A DNA stretch of 64,000 nt. Source: Neorhizobium petrolearium (GTDB lineage Bacteria; Pseudomonadota; Alphaproteobacteria; Rhizobiales; Rhizobiaceae). Shown here piece by piece: positions 14,476-24,876 of the stretch. A program made the translations under genes and the position numbers. Each line of letters begins with the position of its first letter. Positions within the stretch are counted from its first letter, which is position 1. The stretch spans positions 248,001 through 312,000 of the forward strand of contig NZ_JAGGJW010000001.1 of assembly GCF_017873175.1 (NCBI RefSeq), given 5' to 3'. The notes below the pieces were generated by a model. The model worked only from the letters and a program-made list of their open reading frames with translations. It had not been told where the DNA came from and searched no databases.

Positions 14476-16467
14476 TCAGAGTTCCGTCCATCCGGCTTTC
14501 TGGTTTGCTGCTGTCGAACCGCCGCCGAAGGCGCCGGCAAGCGTTTGAGCAAGCGCCCGCGCGGGCGATGCAGCCGGACGTGCCTCGCTATCGGAAGCAA
14601 CCCGGACTGCCGGCTTGGATGCCGCCGCGGTGGTCGGCGAAGCCGGCCGCAGGGCCAAGGACGCCGCTGCAGTTGCATATCCGCCCGTGCCGGTCAGCTT
14701 GAACTGGCCGAGCAGGTTGGTGAGTGCGGTCGCTTCGGTCGCCAGACTATGGCTCGCTGCGGTCGTTTCCTCGACCATGGCTGCGTTCTGCTGCGTGCCC
14801 TGGTCCATCGCGTTCACCGAAGTGTTGATCTCCTGCAGGCCGATGGACTGCTCCCGCGAGGCGTCCGCGATGGCATGGACGTGGCCGTTGATCTCCTGCA
14901 CTTCGTGAAGGATGGTTTCGAGGGCCTTGCCCGTTTCATCGACGAGCGCGACACCTGTCTGGACATGTGAGCCGGACGTGGTGATCAGCGCCTTGATCTC
15001 CTTCGCCGCATTGGCCGAACGTTGGGCGAGTTCGCGCACTTCCTGGGCCACGACCGCAAAACCCTTGCCGGCGTCACCCGCGCGGGCCGCCTCCACACCG
15101 GCATTGAGTGCCAGAAGATTGGTCTGGAAGGCGATGTCGTCGATCACGCCGATGATATTGGAGATCTCACCGGACGATTTTTCGATCTCCTGCATCGCAT
15201 TGACCGCCTTGCGCACCACGTCGCTGGATTTTTCGGCGCCGGTGCGGGTGCGGGTCACAAGCTGGCTCACTTCCGCGGCCCGTTTTGCCGCGTCCTTGAC
15301 GGTTGTTGTGATTTCCTCGAGCGCGGCTGCAGTCTCCTCGACCGAAGCGGCCTGTTGCTCGGTGCGTTTGGAAAGCGCATCGGCGGAGGAGCGGATCTCG
15401 CTGGCTCCGCTATTGATCGCCGTGGCGTTCGCGCCGACCGCGATCATCGTCTCGTTGAGCGTGCTGACCGAATTGTTGAAGTCGACGCGCAGCGAATCGA
15501 GATGCGGAGCGAAGGGCGCTTCCAGGCGCGAGATGAGGTCGCCGGAGGCGAGGCGCCGCAGGCCTTCGCCGAGCGAGCTCATGGCACGTTCCAGTTCGCC
15601 GGCTTCCGCCGCACGCTGTACGTCGCGCTCCTGGCGTTCACGGTCGCTGAGGTCTCGATCGGCGGTGGCGCGCACTTCAAGATTGACGCGTTCGATTTCG
15701 TTGCTTCGAAAGACCTGCACTGCTTGCGCCATGAAACCGATTTCGTCCCGGCGATCGAGGCCGATGATGTCGCTGACCGTATCACCCTCCGCCAGCAGCT
15801 TCATTCGCTCGCTCAGCTTATTGATCGGTACTGCAAGGCCGACCTGGGCGACGTAGATGCCGAATCCGATCAGCGCGAGGGTAGCAATGCCGATGATGGC
15901 GAAGCAGAGATTGATGCGCTGGTTGACTGTATCGGAGAGCGCATCGCCGCCGTCGTCCAGAAGCTTCATCAATGCGTCGTTGTTGGCGATCATCTTCGGC
16001 GTAATGGCGGCGATACCCGCACTGATCTGCGTCATTGCGTCCGCTGCACCTTTTTCATCGCCGGCTCTGTGCAGGTCGAGCGCCTTCTTGGTCACCTGCT
16101 CGAGAGCGGTGACGTCCGCAATGAGCTCATCCGCCGCCGCTTTCCGGCTCGGCACGAGCTCGGCCGCCTGCTGCAGGCGTTCCCGGGCCTGACCGAACTT
16201 CGATGCCGCCTTGGCGGCCGTCTCCGCCTCCTTCGATCCGGCCGGCATGTTCAGCGAGAAGCTCGCCTGAAGGACCGACGACAGCACAGATGCGTTTGCG
16301 CGGGAAGCCTGCATGGCGGCCGACGCTTCATGATCGATGAACGTGCTGTAGCTCCCGTCGGCGTGTTTGAATTCTTGCACGATGTAGATGAGGCCCGCCA
16401 CCGAAACGAGCCCGAGAAGAACGACGACCGAAAGGATCTTCGTCCGGATTTTCATATTCTGCAACAT
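14476..16467 (-). CDS. Methyl-accepting chemotaxis protein
   Basis: This is a 663-aa protein. TM1 (residues ~10-30) and TM2 (~190-212) flank a helical periplasmic sensor. A HAMP segment follows (RMKLLAEGDTVSD), a second HAMP-like stretch around 300, then the MA signalling domain with the conserved hairpin tip FQTNLLALNAGVEAARAGD and VVAQEVRELAQRSA. It relays ligand binding to CheA/CheW. The last residues GWTEL resemble a CheR-tethering pentapeptide but lack the usual final aromatic. Ligand unknown. It is monocistronic, with AGGA before ATG 16467. Confidence 0.93.
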   Translation of the reverse strand: MLQNMKIRTKILSVVVLLGLVSVAGLIYIVQEFKHADGSYSTFIDHEASAAMQASRANASVLSSVLQASFSLNMPAGSKEAETAAKAASKFGQARERLQQAAELVPSRKAAADELIADVTALEQVTKKALDLHRAGDEKGAADAMTQISAGIAAITPKMIANNDALMKLLDDGGDALSDTVNQRINLCFAIIGIATLALIGFGIYVAQVGLAVPINKLSERMKLLAEGDTVSDIIGLDRRDEIGFMAQAVQVFRSNEIERVNLEVRATADRDLSDRERQERDVQRAAEAGELERAMSSLGEGLRRLASGDLISRLEAPFAPHLDSLRVDFNNSVSTLNETMIAVGANATAINSGASEIRSSADALSKRTEQQAASVEETAAALEEITTTVKDAAKRAAEVSQLVTRTRTGAEKSSDVVRKAVNAMQEIEKSSGEISNIIGVIDDIAFQTNLLALNAGVEAARAGDAGKGFAVVAQEVRELAQRSANAAKEIKALITTSGSHVQTGVALVDETGKALETILHEVQEINGHVHAIADASREQSIGLQEINTSVNAMDQGTQQNAAMVEETTAASHSLATEATALTNLLGQFKLTGTGGYATAAASLALRPASPTTAAASKPAVRVASDSEARPAASPARALAQTLAGAFGGGSTAANQKAGWTEL

Positions 16468-16653
16468 GGAGTCCTGCCCGCGCCGGGGTCTACCGCCGCC
16501 TTGTGGAAAGAGAGGGGGAAATGCTTGAGAGGTGCGACAGCCCGCATCATGTGGCCGGTCTTAATCGACCTTTGTCATACAATACTATAAAATTGCAGAA
16601 AGTTTAACGTAGGGCTAACATCGGACGGCGGCAAATCGCATGAGCGGAGGGGA
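16468..16653. other. Intergenic, MCP upstream region
   Basis: This 186-bp spacer should contain the chemoreceptor promoter. It includes the AT-rich stretch CATACAATACTATAAAATTG near 16576-16595, plausible as promoter core. No hairpin-plus-T terminator is visible for the glycosyltransferase pseudogene, whose 3' end faces away. Confidence 0.3.
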
Positions 16654-18578
16654 TCATGTCCTTCTGCGGGCGGGGACATGCGGCGTCTTGTTCCAGAAGA
16701 AAGGCTTCGAGCGCAGCTCCAGCACCGCCCGCCATGCGGCAGCCGAGGTCATCAGCCAGTAGATTGCGACACCGGTCCAGCGCCAGCAGATCTGCCGCTT
16801 TTCGTGATGGATCATCGAACCCATCCCAAGACCCAGGAAGATCAGATAGCTGCCAAGGATGTTGATGCTGTCGATGACGAATAGCGAGAGCACGCCGGCG
16901 GGGACGTCATCGGCAGGCGCCTCCAGCATGGAATAGACGCCGATGCCCATGAAGATGATGATCAGCGGATGCAGGAGTGAGGAAATCAGCATGCCGCCGA
17001 TCATGAGCTGGAAGATACAGAAAGCCACCAGGCCCATCTCGCGGATGAGCCGGCGCGGATCGCGCATCAACACCAGCCAGGTCTGCAGCCAGCCCTTGAA
17101 CCACCGGCTGCGCTGCCCCATCCAGATGTGGATGGTGGTCGGCGCGTCCTCCAGCGTCTGCCTTGCGATGACATCGGACCGGTAACCGAGGCGATAGAGG
17201 CGCAGCCCGAGGTCGGCATCCTCGGTGACATTGAAGGGATCCCAGCCGCCCGCCTCTCGCAGCGATCGGGTGCGGAAGTGATTGGAAGTGCCTCCGAGCG
17301 GCAGCGGCATTCGCATTCTCGCCAGCATCGGCAACAATCCGCGGAAAAGGCCGGAATATTCCAGTGAAAACAGCGCACTAATCCAGGAATCCTTCGCATT
17401 GGTGATGATCAGCGGTGCCTGCAGGCAGGCGAGTTCGGTGGGCATTGCCCTGAATCGTGCATAGGCCTCGCGCAACTGTTGCGGATGCGGCCGGTCCTCC
17501 GCGTCGTAGATCGCCAGGAATTCTCCGCGTGCGGCGCCGAGCGCGTAGGCGAGCGCCTTGGGCTTGGTGCGCGGGCTCGAAGGTGGCACTTCGATGATTT
17601 CGAAATGGGCGCCGGGGGAGAGCGCCTTCAGCGCCTTGATGGTCTCCTGGTCGTCAGCTTCGCAGACGAGCTTGATGTCGAGCAGGGCGTCCGGCCAGTC
17701 GAGCCGCTTCAGGCTGGCGATCAGTTGCTCGGCCACCGCCGCCTCGCGGTAAAGCGCCACCATGACCGTATAACAGGGAAGCGATCCCTTTGGCACCGGC
17801 AAGGTCGGCCGTATGGGCTGCCCGAAATGCTGTCGGGTGAACGCCGCAAATCTGAGAAGCAGGGACGCCAGATAGATGAGCGACAGCAGGACATGAAGGA
17901 AAATCAGCGTTGTCGAAGGCACGATGACCAGCGCGGAGAGGAGCGCTGCGAGCCCGAGCCCGGCATAGGAACCCTGGTGACCCGAAAGGACGATGCGCGC
18001 CGAGAAGGCAGGGAAGCGGTCGAAGAGTTCGTTGACCGTGTCGCGCACGCGCCGTCCGGCTCCGGCCTGCCAGACCGCCCGGCGGATTGCCGAAGGTGTC
18101 GTGATTGCAAGATCCCGGCCAAGCTGCGGCATGGCGGAGAGGGCCGCCCCGAGATCGGCAAGCCTGGCGGCTTCAGGCACCACGGCCACCTGCGGAGCCC
18201 GATGCCGGTGATTGATGCGGATCTGGTTCGGACGTTGCAACTGCATGTCGAGTAGGGCGCGTCAGTGATCAGGGCCGGATCGATCGTCTCGACGAAAGGC
18301 AGGCGCAGGAAGCGGGCGATTGCACCGTAGTAGGCGGTCTCGCTGACCTGACCGCTATGCAGCAGCTCGCTTTCGACACGGGTGCCGTTTCGCCGCGCCC
18401 TGTCGGAGAGCATGGACAGCAACGGCTTGGAGAAACCAAGCGCGGCAAGGGCGGCCAGCTCCGGATCATCGACGGGATCGCGGACATGTTCTTGAAACCC
18501 GGTTCCGGGTGGGGCTGGCGTTTTCCACGCATCATCTTGCACCGTCGGCGATGCCGGCGGATATTTCCCTAAACGCAT
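16654..18578 (-). pseudogene. Membrane glycosyltransferase family 2, frameshifted near its N-terminus
   Basis: Two adjacent minus-strand frames together make one protein of about 640 residues. The upstream part (18578 to ~18256) encodes a T2SSE/MshEN-like N-terminal domain (FLRLPFVETIDPALITDAP). The downstream frame (18246 to 16654, 530 aa) encodes membrane helices and a processive GT2 core with EADD, YDAED, NVTED and QRSRWFKG. Adding one base to the CCC run at 18255-18257 (GGG on the plus strand) would join them through A-P-L-L-D-M-Q. A 1-bp deletion, or a sequencing error, therefore breaks the gene. The downstream frame could still be translated from ATG 18246, but without a ribosome site. 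The intact enzyme would polymerise or export a surface polysaccharide. Confidence 0.75.
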
Positions 18579-18638
18579 GACTCTGCTACACCGCCCGCAA
18601 GCGGATGTCCCCAACCTGTCCCGATTTGGATCATAGCG

Positions 18639-19523
18639 ATGCGTCTTCTGATTGCATCCCCGAGAATCAAGGGGTTTTTCAACCTTCTGCAGCTTTGCCT
18701 TGTGACAGGCGGGCTGCTTGCTGGCGCCGTGCCGGGACAGGCGGCCGGTAGCGACAATGCGCTCCCTTTGACGTTCGATGCCCGCGAGCGGTTGTCGCGG
18801 CCCGATCTCTCGGCGATCATACGCGTGCGGATTCTGACGACCGTCGATTTTCCGCCCTTCAATTTTGCCGATCAGACCGGCCGGCTTTCAGGCTTCAATG
18901 TCGACCTTGCCCGCGAGATCTGCGCCGAACTGGAGATCGAGGCGAAATGCCAGATCCAGGCGCTTCCGTTCGATGAACTGGAAAAGGCGTTGGAAAGCGG
19001 CGCCGGCGAGGCGGTGATGGCCGGCATTGCGGTGACACGGGAACGGCGCCAGCGTTTTGCCTTTTCAAGGCCGTATCTTGGTGTTCCGGCCCGTTTTGCC
19101 CGCAATCTCACCGCAAAGATCGATGGCGATACGGCCGCAGTGCTTGCCGGCAGGCCGGTGGGCGTCGTCAGGGGCACAGCCCATGAGCTGATGCTGAAGG
19201 CCTTTTTTCCGAATGTATCCGCCACCCCCTTCGATAGCTACGACGCCATGCTGGAGGCGCTGAAGACAGGCAAGGTGGATGCCGTCTTTTCCGATGGATT
19301 GCGGCTTCCCTTCTGGGTGGCGGGCGAGGATGCCGCAAAATGCTGCGCGCTCTTCGACGGCCCTTATCTTTCGGAAAAATTCCTGGGCGAGGGCCTGTCC
19401 GTCATGCTGCGCAAGGGCGATCCGATACTCGTCGCCGCTTTCGACCAGGCGCTCAGCGCTTTGTCACGCAATGGCCGGTTGCAGGATATCTACCTGCGCT
19501 ATTTCCCGAACGGCCTTTACTGA
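18639..19523 (+). CDS. Periplasmic solute-binding protein, family 3
   Basis: This 294-aa protein has an N-terminal hydrophobic signal segment (FFNLLQLCLVTGGLLAGAV) ending AGAVPGQAA. The SBP_bac_3 fold follows: ILTTVDFPPFNF, G-R-L-S-G-F-N-V-D-L-A-R-E-I near residue 85, ITRERR-like TRERRQRFAFSRPY and KVDAVFSDGLRLPFWV. Such proteins bind amino acids or similar small ligands for ABC uptake or sensing. No permease or ATPase is adjacent, so it may work with a distant transporter or as an orphan receptor. It is divergent from the broken glycosyltransferase gene, 60 bp away. Confidence 0.85.
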   Translation: MRLLIASPRIKGFFNLLQLCLVTGGLLAGAVPGQAAGSDNALPLTFDARERLSRPDLSAIIRVRILTTVDFPPFNFADQTGRLSGFNVDLAREICAELEIEAKCQIQALPFDELEKALESGAGEAVMAGIAVTRERRQRFAFSRPYLGVPARFARNLTAKIDGDTAAVLAGRPVGVVRGTAHELMLKAFFPNVSATPFDSYDAMLEALKTGKVDAVFSDGLRLPFWVAGEDAAKCCALFDGPYLSEKFLGEGLSVMLRKGDPILVAAFDQALSALSRNGRLQDIYLRYFPNGLY

Positions 19524-19547
19524 ATTTCGCGTTTTGTGAATTCCTTC

Positions 19548-20213
19548 CTACTGGCTCGCCCAGATGATCCGCGCGATCCATTCGACGTCTGCGATGTCGA
19601 AGGCCCGGTTGGGGTGGTCGGGATTGAGCGACGTCAGTTCCACCGTCCGGGCACTCTGGCGGGCAAGCACCTTGGCCATCACCTCGCCCTCCTTGGTCTT
19701 GAGCACGACACGGTCGCCGCGCCGCACCTGCGCGCCGGGCTCGACGATCAGCACGTCGCCGTCGCGATAGAGCGGTAGCATCGAATCGCCCTGGACCTCC
19801 AGTGCATAGACCCCGGCTTTGCGGGACGGGTCGACCGGAAATTCCACCACATCCCAGCCCTGTCCGGCCGGAAAGCCTCCATCATCGAAAAAACCTCCGG
19901 CACCGGCCTGTGCGAAACCAAGCAGCGGGATGGTTCCGCCCTGCGGCGGGAAATTGCCTTCCGGAAGCGTCGAGCGACTGGAAGAGGCGGGAAGATAGCT
20001 CATGAACTGGTCGACCGTGGCACCTGTCGCCTCCAGCACCTTGGCGATGGACTCGGTGGAAGGCCAGCGCAGCCGCCCGTCCGGCCCGAGCCGCTTCGAC
20101 TTGTTGAAGGAGGTGGGATCGAGACCGGCGCGACGCGCAAGCCCGGAGGGCGTCAGTTGATGGCGTTCGGCGAGCGTGTCGATCGCGTTCCAGATCGTTT
20201 CATGTGACAGCAT
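19548..20213 (-). CDS. HTH regulator with S24 (LexA-like) peptidase domain
   Basis: This protein is about 221 aa from ATG 20213 (MLSHETIWNAIDTLAE); the longer frame adds a low-complexity leader and is not preferred. An N-terminal XRE helix-turn-helix (LTPSGLARRAGLDPTSFNKS) is followed by an S24 domain. The domain has a cleavage-site-like AGAGG, catalytic Ser in QGDSMLPLYRDGD and a Lys in VMAKVL. Phage CI-type and chromosomal stress repressors share this layout. It lies outside the prophage, so it may be a conserved housekeeping regulator rather than the phage repressor. DNA target unknown. Confidence 0.85.
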   Translation of the reverse strand: MLSHETIWNAIDTLAERHQLTPSGLARRAGLDPTSFNKSKRLGPDGRLRWPSTESIAKVLEATGATVDQFMSYLPASSSRSTLPEGNFPPQGGTIPLLGFAQAGAGGFFDDGGFPAGQGWDVVEFPVDPSRKAGVYALEVQGDSMLPLYRDGDVLIVEPGAQVRRGDRVVLKTKEGEVMAKVLARQSARTVELTSLNPDHPNRAFDIADVEWIARIIWASQ

Positions 20214-20406
20214 CTTGCCCGTACCCGTGACCGGCGCGCGAGACGGAAGCCGGACAGCACCGGCGCTCGGCGGCACCCTTCGATCGAAACCCCTTTCGCG
20301 CAGCTTTCAAGCATCATCAAGCCCGCGCAGACACCCCTTAATTTTAACGGAATCGCGACCGCACGTAAAGAGAGGAGAGGAATAAAATCCTGTTCCGGGT
20401 CTGCGT

Positions 20407-21054
20407 TCAGGCCACCAGGGCCATGTTGATCTTGCTGAGCTTGATCACGGCCTGGGTGCGGCTGTCGACATTGAGCTTCAAAAGGATCGCCGAGACATGT
20501 GCCTTTATGGTCGCCTCGGAGACGCCGAGCTCATAGGCGATCTGTTTGTTGAGCAGGCCCTCTCCGAGCATGCTCAGCACCCGGCTCTGCTGCGGAGTGA
20601 GCGTCTTCAGCCGGTCGATGAGTTCCGCAAGTCCCGGATCTTCCTCTGGCGCGGTGAAATCGCCCTTCGGCACCCAGATGTCGCCATCCAGCACCGCCTG
20701 GATGCCGGCGCGGATATCGTCGAGCCCGGAAGATTTCGAAATGAAGCCGGAAGCGCCGAGCTCCAGTGCACGGCGGATCGTGGCGCCGTCGTCGCTTGCC
20801 GAGACGATGACGATCGGCAGGCTGGGGAACTCCGCGCGGAGCGACATCAGTCCGGAAAAACCGCTGACACCCGGCATGGCAAGATCGAGCAGCATCAGGT
20901 CGACATCGGGGGTCTTCTCGGCGGCAAGCCGTGCGGCTTCGAAATCACCCGCCTCGATGATGACGAGCTCTTCCGCAATGCCTTTGACCGCCTGGCTGAG
21001 AGCTCCGCGAAAGAGCGGATGATCGTCTGCGATGATGATTGTCAGTGTCTGCAT
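20407..21054 (-). CDS. LuxR/NarL-family response regulator
   Basis: This is a 215-aa protein starting MQTLTIIIADDHPLFRG at ATG 21054, with GGGAGGGAG about ten bases upstream. The receiver domain has the acidic pair (ADDHP), phospho-acceptor Asp in MLLDLAMPGVSG, and Lys in SGFISKSS. The C-terminal GerE/LuxR helix-turn-helix is at LTPQQSRVLSMLGEG and NKQIAYELGVSEATIKAH. It is an orphan: no histidine kinase in the window. Its target genes are unknown. Confidence 0.9.
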   Translation of the reverse strand: MQTLTIIIADDHPLFRGALSQAVKGIAEELVIIEAGDFEAARLAAEKTPDVDLMLLDLAMPGVSGFSGLMSLRAEFPSLPIVIVSASDDGATIRRALELGASGFISKSSGLDDIRAGIQAVLDGDIWVPKGDFTAPEEDPGLAELIDRLKTLTPQQSRVLSMLGEGLLNKQIAYELGVSEATIKAHVSAILLKLNVDSRTQAVIKLSKINMALVA

Positions 21055-21142
21055 TTCCACGCTCCCTCCCAAGAGCATAGTCGTGCCTTTCAAATCTTTG
21101 AAAGTTGTAACCCTCTCGAGAGGCGGAAACAAGTGCTGGATT

Positions 21143-21550
21143 TTACGTACGATTGGGTTGCGGCTTATTGTCTTCCCGCTCGTCTATGAATTCGCCGACA
21201 ATTGCCATGAAGCGCCGCATGAATCTCTCCATGATGGAGAGCGACCGGTCCACTTCCTCGTCGCTGGGCAGCGCGTTCGGCGGCGTATGGCTCAGCCTTT
21301 CCTCCAGAGCTGTCACGCGTTTCTCGAGGCGGTCGAGCTCCTGTTCGTAGGCTGCCCTTTCATCCGGCTGCATGCGGCAGGCGAGCGTGCCATTCTCGTC
21401 GTGGCAGAGCGTCATTGCGCCGGTCTGGGTATCAAGCCGGACGATGCCGCTTTCGGTGCGCTCGAGCTGGAAGCGGTTGGGTTGCGCCTGCTGCGTCAGG
21501 GCCGGGCCGGCGATCAAAAGCGCCGAAGTCGCTAATGCAAGAACCTTCAT
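21143..21550 (-). CDS. Secreted coiled-coil hypothetical protein
   Basis: This is a 135-aa protein with a signal peptide ([20 protein letters not shown]). Residues 24-60 form a beta segment with two Cys ([20 protein letters not shown]...LACR, residues ~34-60). A charged coiled-coil helix follows ([21 protein letters not shown]). The Cys pair may form a disulphide. GGGAGGA precedes ATG 21550. Conserved rhizobial periplasmic protein of unknown role; the response-regulator gene lies 88 bp downstream. Confidence 0.7.
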   Translation of the reverse strand: MKVLALATSALLIAGPALTQQAQPNRFQLERTESGIVRLDTQTGAMTLCHDENGTLACRMQPDERAAYEQELDRLEKRVTALEERLSHTPPNALPSDEEVDRSLSIMERFMRRFMAIVGEFIDEREDNKPQPNRT

Positions 21551-21626
21551 CTTATCGTCCTCCCATGGTGGACAAGTGGCGGGCTTTGCGGCAAACGCTC
21601 GAAGAGTAACAGATCATCGAGAGTCC

Positions 21627-21977
21627 ATGATGACGGATATAGTGTACAAGATCGTGCCGGAAACGCTCTGGCGTCGGGCCAAGGAAAAAGGCGTCTTCGA
21701 AGGGGCCGAGATCGACCTCAAGGACGGTTATATCCATTTCTCGACCAGTGCACAGGCGCGCGAAACGGCGCGGCTGCATTTTTCGGGCGTCGCGGGCCTG
21801 CTGCTCGTCGCAGTCGATGCACGGCCCTTCGGCGAAGCGCTGAAATACGAGCCTTCGCGTGGCGGCGATCTCTTCCCGCATCTCTATGGGACGCTGCCCT
21901 TCTCCGCCGTCCTTTGGGAAATGCCGCTCTTGATCGGTGTCGACGGTCTCCACGCCTTTCCGGAGAAGATGCCATGA
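21627..21977 (+). CDS. DUF952 family protein
   Basis: This is a 116-aa protein starting [21 protein letters not shown]952 features are visible: [34 protein letters not shown]. It is a small cytoplasmic protein whose fold resembles ADP-ribosyl/glutathione-type pockets, but activity is not established. Its stop overlaps the pyrD start (ATGA at 21974-21977), so the two are co-translated. This DUF952-pyrD pair is common in rhizobia. Confidence 0.85.
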   Translation: MMTDIVYKIVPETLWRRAKEKGVFEGAEIDLKDGYIHFSTSAQARETARLHFSGVAGLLLVAVDARPFGEALKYEPSRGGDLFPHLYGTLPFSAVLWEMPLLIGVDGLHAFPEKMP

Positions 21978-23065
21978 TCGGCCCGTTTGCCGGGCTTGCC
22001 TCCCGCAGCCTCTTCGTTTTCGATCCGGAAACCGCCCACGGGCTTTCGATTGCCGCGCTGAAGACCGGCGTCGTGCCTGCCTGCCGGGTGCCGGCCGACC
22101 AGCGGCTTGCGCAAACGGTCGCCGGCATCACGTTCCCGAATCCAATCGGTCTGGCTGCCGGTTACGACAAGAACGCTGAGGTGCCGGATGCCATCCTGAA
22201 GCTCGGCTTCGGTTTCACTGAGGTCGGCACGGTGACGCCGAAGCCTCAGGCAGGCAACGACAAGCCCCGCATCTTCCGGCTGGTGGAGGATCACGGCGTC
22301 ATCAACCGGCTCGGTTTCAACAACGAGGGTCACGAAGCGGCTTTCGCCAGGCTTTCGGCCCGCCGCAGCGCAACGGGGATCGTGGGCGTCAATATCGGTG
22401 CGAACAAGGACACGGTCGACCGCGTCGCCGATTATGTCCTCGGAATCCGCAAGTTCTATGGTCTCGCCACCTATTTCACCGTCAACATTTCCTCGCCGAA
22501 CACCCCGGGCCTCAGGGACCTGCAGGCGCGCGGCAGCCTGAAGGCACTGCTCGATGCGGTGCTCGCTGCACGCATGGAGGAGACGATGCGCCACGGGAAA
22601 TCCGTGCCGATCTTTCTGAAGATTGCACCGGATCTGACGGAGGAGGGACTCGACGATATCGCGGCGGAAGCGACCTCCCATCCGCTCGACGGATTGATCG
22701 TGTCCAACACCACGCTTTCCCGCGACGGGCTGAAGGATCAGGTCCAGGCGAAGGAGGCCGGCGGCCTGTCCGGCGCGCCGCTCTTCAGGCGCTCCACCGC
22801 GGTTCTTGCGAAGATGCGCAGGCGGGTCGGCCCGGACCTGCCGATCATCGGCGTCGGCGGCGTCTCGAGCGCCGGGGACGCGCTGGAAAAGATCCGCGCC
22901 GGTGCCGATCTCGTGCAGCTCTATTCCTGCATGGTCTATGAAGGTCCGGGCCTGCCCTCGACGATCGTCCGAGGCCTGTCCTCGCTTCTCGACCGGGAAA
23001 AGGTCTCCTCGATCCGGGAGTTGCGTGACACGCGGCTTGATCAGTGGGGTGACGAGAAGCTTTGA
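21974..23065 (+). CDS. pyrD: Dihydroorotate dehydrogenase (quinone), class 2
   Basis: This is a 363-aa protein with an N-terminal membrane-associating helix (residues 1-35) typical of class 2. The TIM-barrel has [18 protein letters not shown], the active-site segment [14 protein letters not shown] with catalytic Ser, VSNTTLSRD and the FMN phosphate site [12 protein letters not shown]. It oxidises dihydroorotate to orotate with ubiquinone in pyrimidine synthesis, at the inner face of the cytoplasmic membrane. Its end overlaps the convergent MATE gene by 25 bp. Confidence 0.97.
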   Translation: MIGPFAGLASRSLFVFDPETAHGLSIAALKTGVVPACRVPADQRLAQTVAGITFPNPIGLAAGYDKNAEVPDAILKLGFGFTEVGTVTPKPQAGNDKPRIFRLVEDHGVINRLGFNNEGHEAAFARLSARRSATGIVGVNIGANKDTVDRVADYVLGIRKFYGLATYFTVNISSPNTPGLRDLQARGSLKALLDAVLAARMEETMRHGKSVPIFLKIAPDLTEEGLDDIAAEATSHPLDGLIVSNTTLSRDGLKDQVQAKEAGGLSGAPLFRRSTAVLAKMRRRVGPDLPIIGVGGVSSAGDALEKIRAGADLVQLYSCMVYEGPGLPSTIVRGLSSLLDREKVSSIRELRDTRLDQWGDEKL

Positions 23066-24384
23066 CGCGCCTTGCGCGGCACTATGGCCGCCAGGAAGAA
23101 GCCGCGCATCATCAGGAACAGGTTGAGCGACAGCCAGAGCCCGTGGTTGCCGATTATCGGCACGAACACGGCAAGGTTTGCGCAATAGAACGCGAACGAC
23201 ACGAGCATCATGTTGCGCATCTCGCGTGACCAGGTGGCGCCGATGAAAACGCCATCCATCTGGAAGGCGAGCGCGCCGGTAAGCCCCGTCAGCGCAGCCC
23301 AGGCGAGATAGATATAGGCCTCCTGCCGTACCTCTTCAGAGGTCGTCAGCAGGTGTATGATCGGCTGGCCGAAGGTGATGAAGAACAGCCCGACCAAAGC
23401 GGCCATGGCAAAGGACCAGAAGCCGGTGAGCTTCAGCGTTCGGTCGAAGGAGGGCCGATACTGCGCGCCGACCGCCCTACCGGCGAGCTGTTCGGCGGCA
23501 CCCGCCAGCCCGTCGAGGAAGAAGGCCGACAGCATGAAAACGTTCATCAGCACGGCATTTGCGGCGAGCGTTACGGCCCCGAAGCTTGATCCGACACGGG
23601 TCAGCAGCGCAAACGCGCCGTTGAGGATGAGCGAGCGGATCAGGATATCCGCATTGAGATGGAAGAGCTGCTTCAGCTTGGCCGTATCGAAAATATCCGC
23701 ACGGCTCGGCCGGTATGCGGCCGAAAACTGCCGGCTGACGACGAGAAAGCCGATCACTGCGCCCGTGACTTCCGCAAGCGCCGTTCCCCAGGCGACCCCC
23801 ACGATCCCCCAGCCGAGACCTAGGCCGAGAAAGATCGACAGGCAGATGTTGGTCCCGTTGAGGATGATCTGCAGTGTCAGGCCCAGCACACCCTGGCCGC
23901 GTCCGAGCACGAAGCCGAGAATGGCGAAATTGGCGAAAGTCGCCGGGCTCGTCAGCACCCGGATTCCGAAATATTGCCGCGTCACTTCGGCGACGGCCGG
24001 GTCGCTGGTCATGAGTTCGGGCGCGAAGGCGAGGATAAGCGGCGACAGCCCCAGCATGACGAACCCGAGACAGAGAGCGCTGAGGAGCGCCCTCCAGAAG
24101 ACCGCCTGCTGTTCCCGACTGTCGCCGCGTCCGAAGGCCTGCGCGACCAGGCCGGTGGTCGAGGTCCGCAGGAAACTGAGGCTGCCATAGATCAGGTCGA
24201 ACAGGATGGCGCCGATCGCCAGCCCGGCCAGTGCCTCCGCTTGCCCCAGCCGGCCGACCACGGCGGTATCGGTCAGGCCGAGGAGAGGCGTCGTCAGGAA
24301 CCCGAGTGTCATGGGGATCGCGATGCCGAGCACTAGCCGGTGCGTCACGTCGAAAGGCCGAACCTCCTGCCCCCGGCTATCCAT
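23041..24384 (-). CDS. MATE family efflux transporter (DinF-like)
   Basis: This is a 447-aa protein starting at ATG 24384 ([16 protein letters not shown]) with about twelve membrane helices. The MATE core is visible: [25 protein letters not shown], near residues 22-45, and later the half-repeat with [19 protein letters not shown]. It probably exports toxic cations in exchange for H+ or Na+. The substrate is not predictable. It begins 2 bp downstream of the CAP lipoprotein stop and is convergent with pyrD. Confidence 0.92.
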   Translation of the reverse strand: MDSRGQEVRPFDVTHRLVLGIAIPMTLGFLTTPLLGLTDTAVVGRLGQAEALAGLAIGAILFDLIYGSLSFLRTSTTGLVAQAFGRGDSREQQAVFWRALLSALCLGFVMLGLSPLILAFAPELMTSDPAVAEVTRQYFGIRVLTSPATFANFAILGFVLGRGQGVLGLTLQIILNGTNICLSIFLGLGLGWGIVGVAWGTALAEVTGAVIGFLVVSRQFSAAYRPSRADIFDTAKLKQLFHLNADILIRSLILNGAFALLTRVGSSFGAVTLAANAVLMNVFMLSAFFLDGLAGAAEQLAGRAVGAQYRPSFDRTLKLTGFWSFAMAALVGLFFITFGQPIIHLLTTSEEVRQEAYIYLAWAALTGLTGALAFQMDGVFIGATWSREMRNMMLVSFAFYCANLAVFVPIIGNHGLWLSLNLFLMMRGFFLAAIVPRKARQSFSSPH

Positions 24385-24386
24385 GG

Positions 24387-24875
24387 TCAGCCCGACAGGA
24401 CCATGGCCCAATAGGGCGGGGCGCCGGTTGATGTGCGGGCCATGGCGACGCCGAGACCCCTGTAGGAGCCGAGTATGTTCTCAAGATGTTTGGGGGAATC
24501 GATCCAGGCCCGGACTGCGGCCTCGACCGTGTTCTGGCCGCTGGCGATGTTTTCAGCGGCTGGCAGTGCCACGTCATTTTTCTTCATCCTCGCGCCGAAA
24601 TCGTCGCCGAAACCGATCAGGTGCTTCATCTCGTTTGCTTTCGCCATGCGCACCGCCTGTTGGACGGCTGCCTTGCGGGCAGGCGAATTGAGAGCCAGGG
24701 TGGACAGGCCGCGGCCTTGGCGCAGCGTGTTGACCATGGGAAGGGCTGCTTCCGTCTCATCCTCCGCACCTGCCGTCGGTGTCAGGATCGACGTGGTGGA
24801 ACAGCCGGCGAGCATCAGCCCCATTCCGGAAAGCACAAGAAAACCCCGTCGCGAAGAAGTCTGAAAGGTGGTCAT
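24387..24875 (-). CDS. CAP-domain lipoprotein
   Basis: This 162-aa protein has an arginine-pair signal (SSRRGFLVLSG) and lipobox LAGC near residue 25, suggesting a lipoprotein; the double Arg resembles a Tat signal. The CAP/SCP domain has MVNTLRQGRGLSTLAL, H-L-I-G-F and AENIASGQNTVEAAV plus W-I-D-S-P-K-H-L-E-N-I. The His/Glu pair typical of CAP is present in part. A periplasmic role, possibly cell-wall associated, is inferred. It is packed between DUF6460 and MATE genes with 1-2 nt gaps (an operon). Confidence 0.8.
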   Translation of the reverse strand: MTTFQTSSRRGFLVLSGMGLMLAGCSTTSILTPTAGAEDETEAALPMVNTLRQGRGLSTLALNSPARKAAVQQAVRMAKANEMKHLIGFGDDFGARMKKNDVALPAAENIASGQNTVEAAVRAWIDSPKHLENILGSYRGLGVAMARTSTGAPPYWAMVLSG

Positions 24876-24876
24876 G

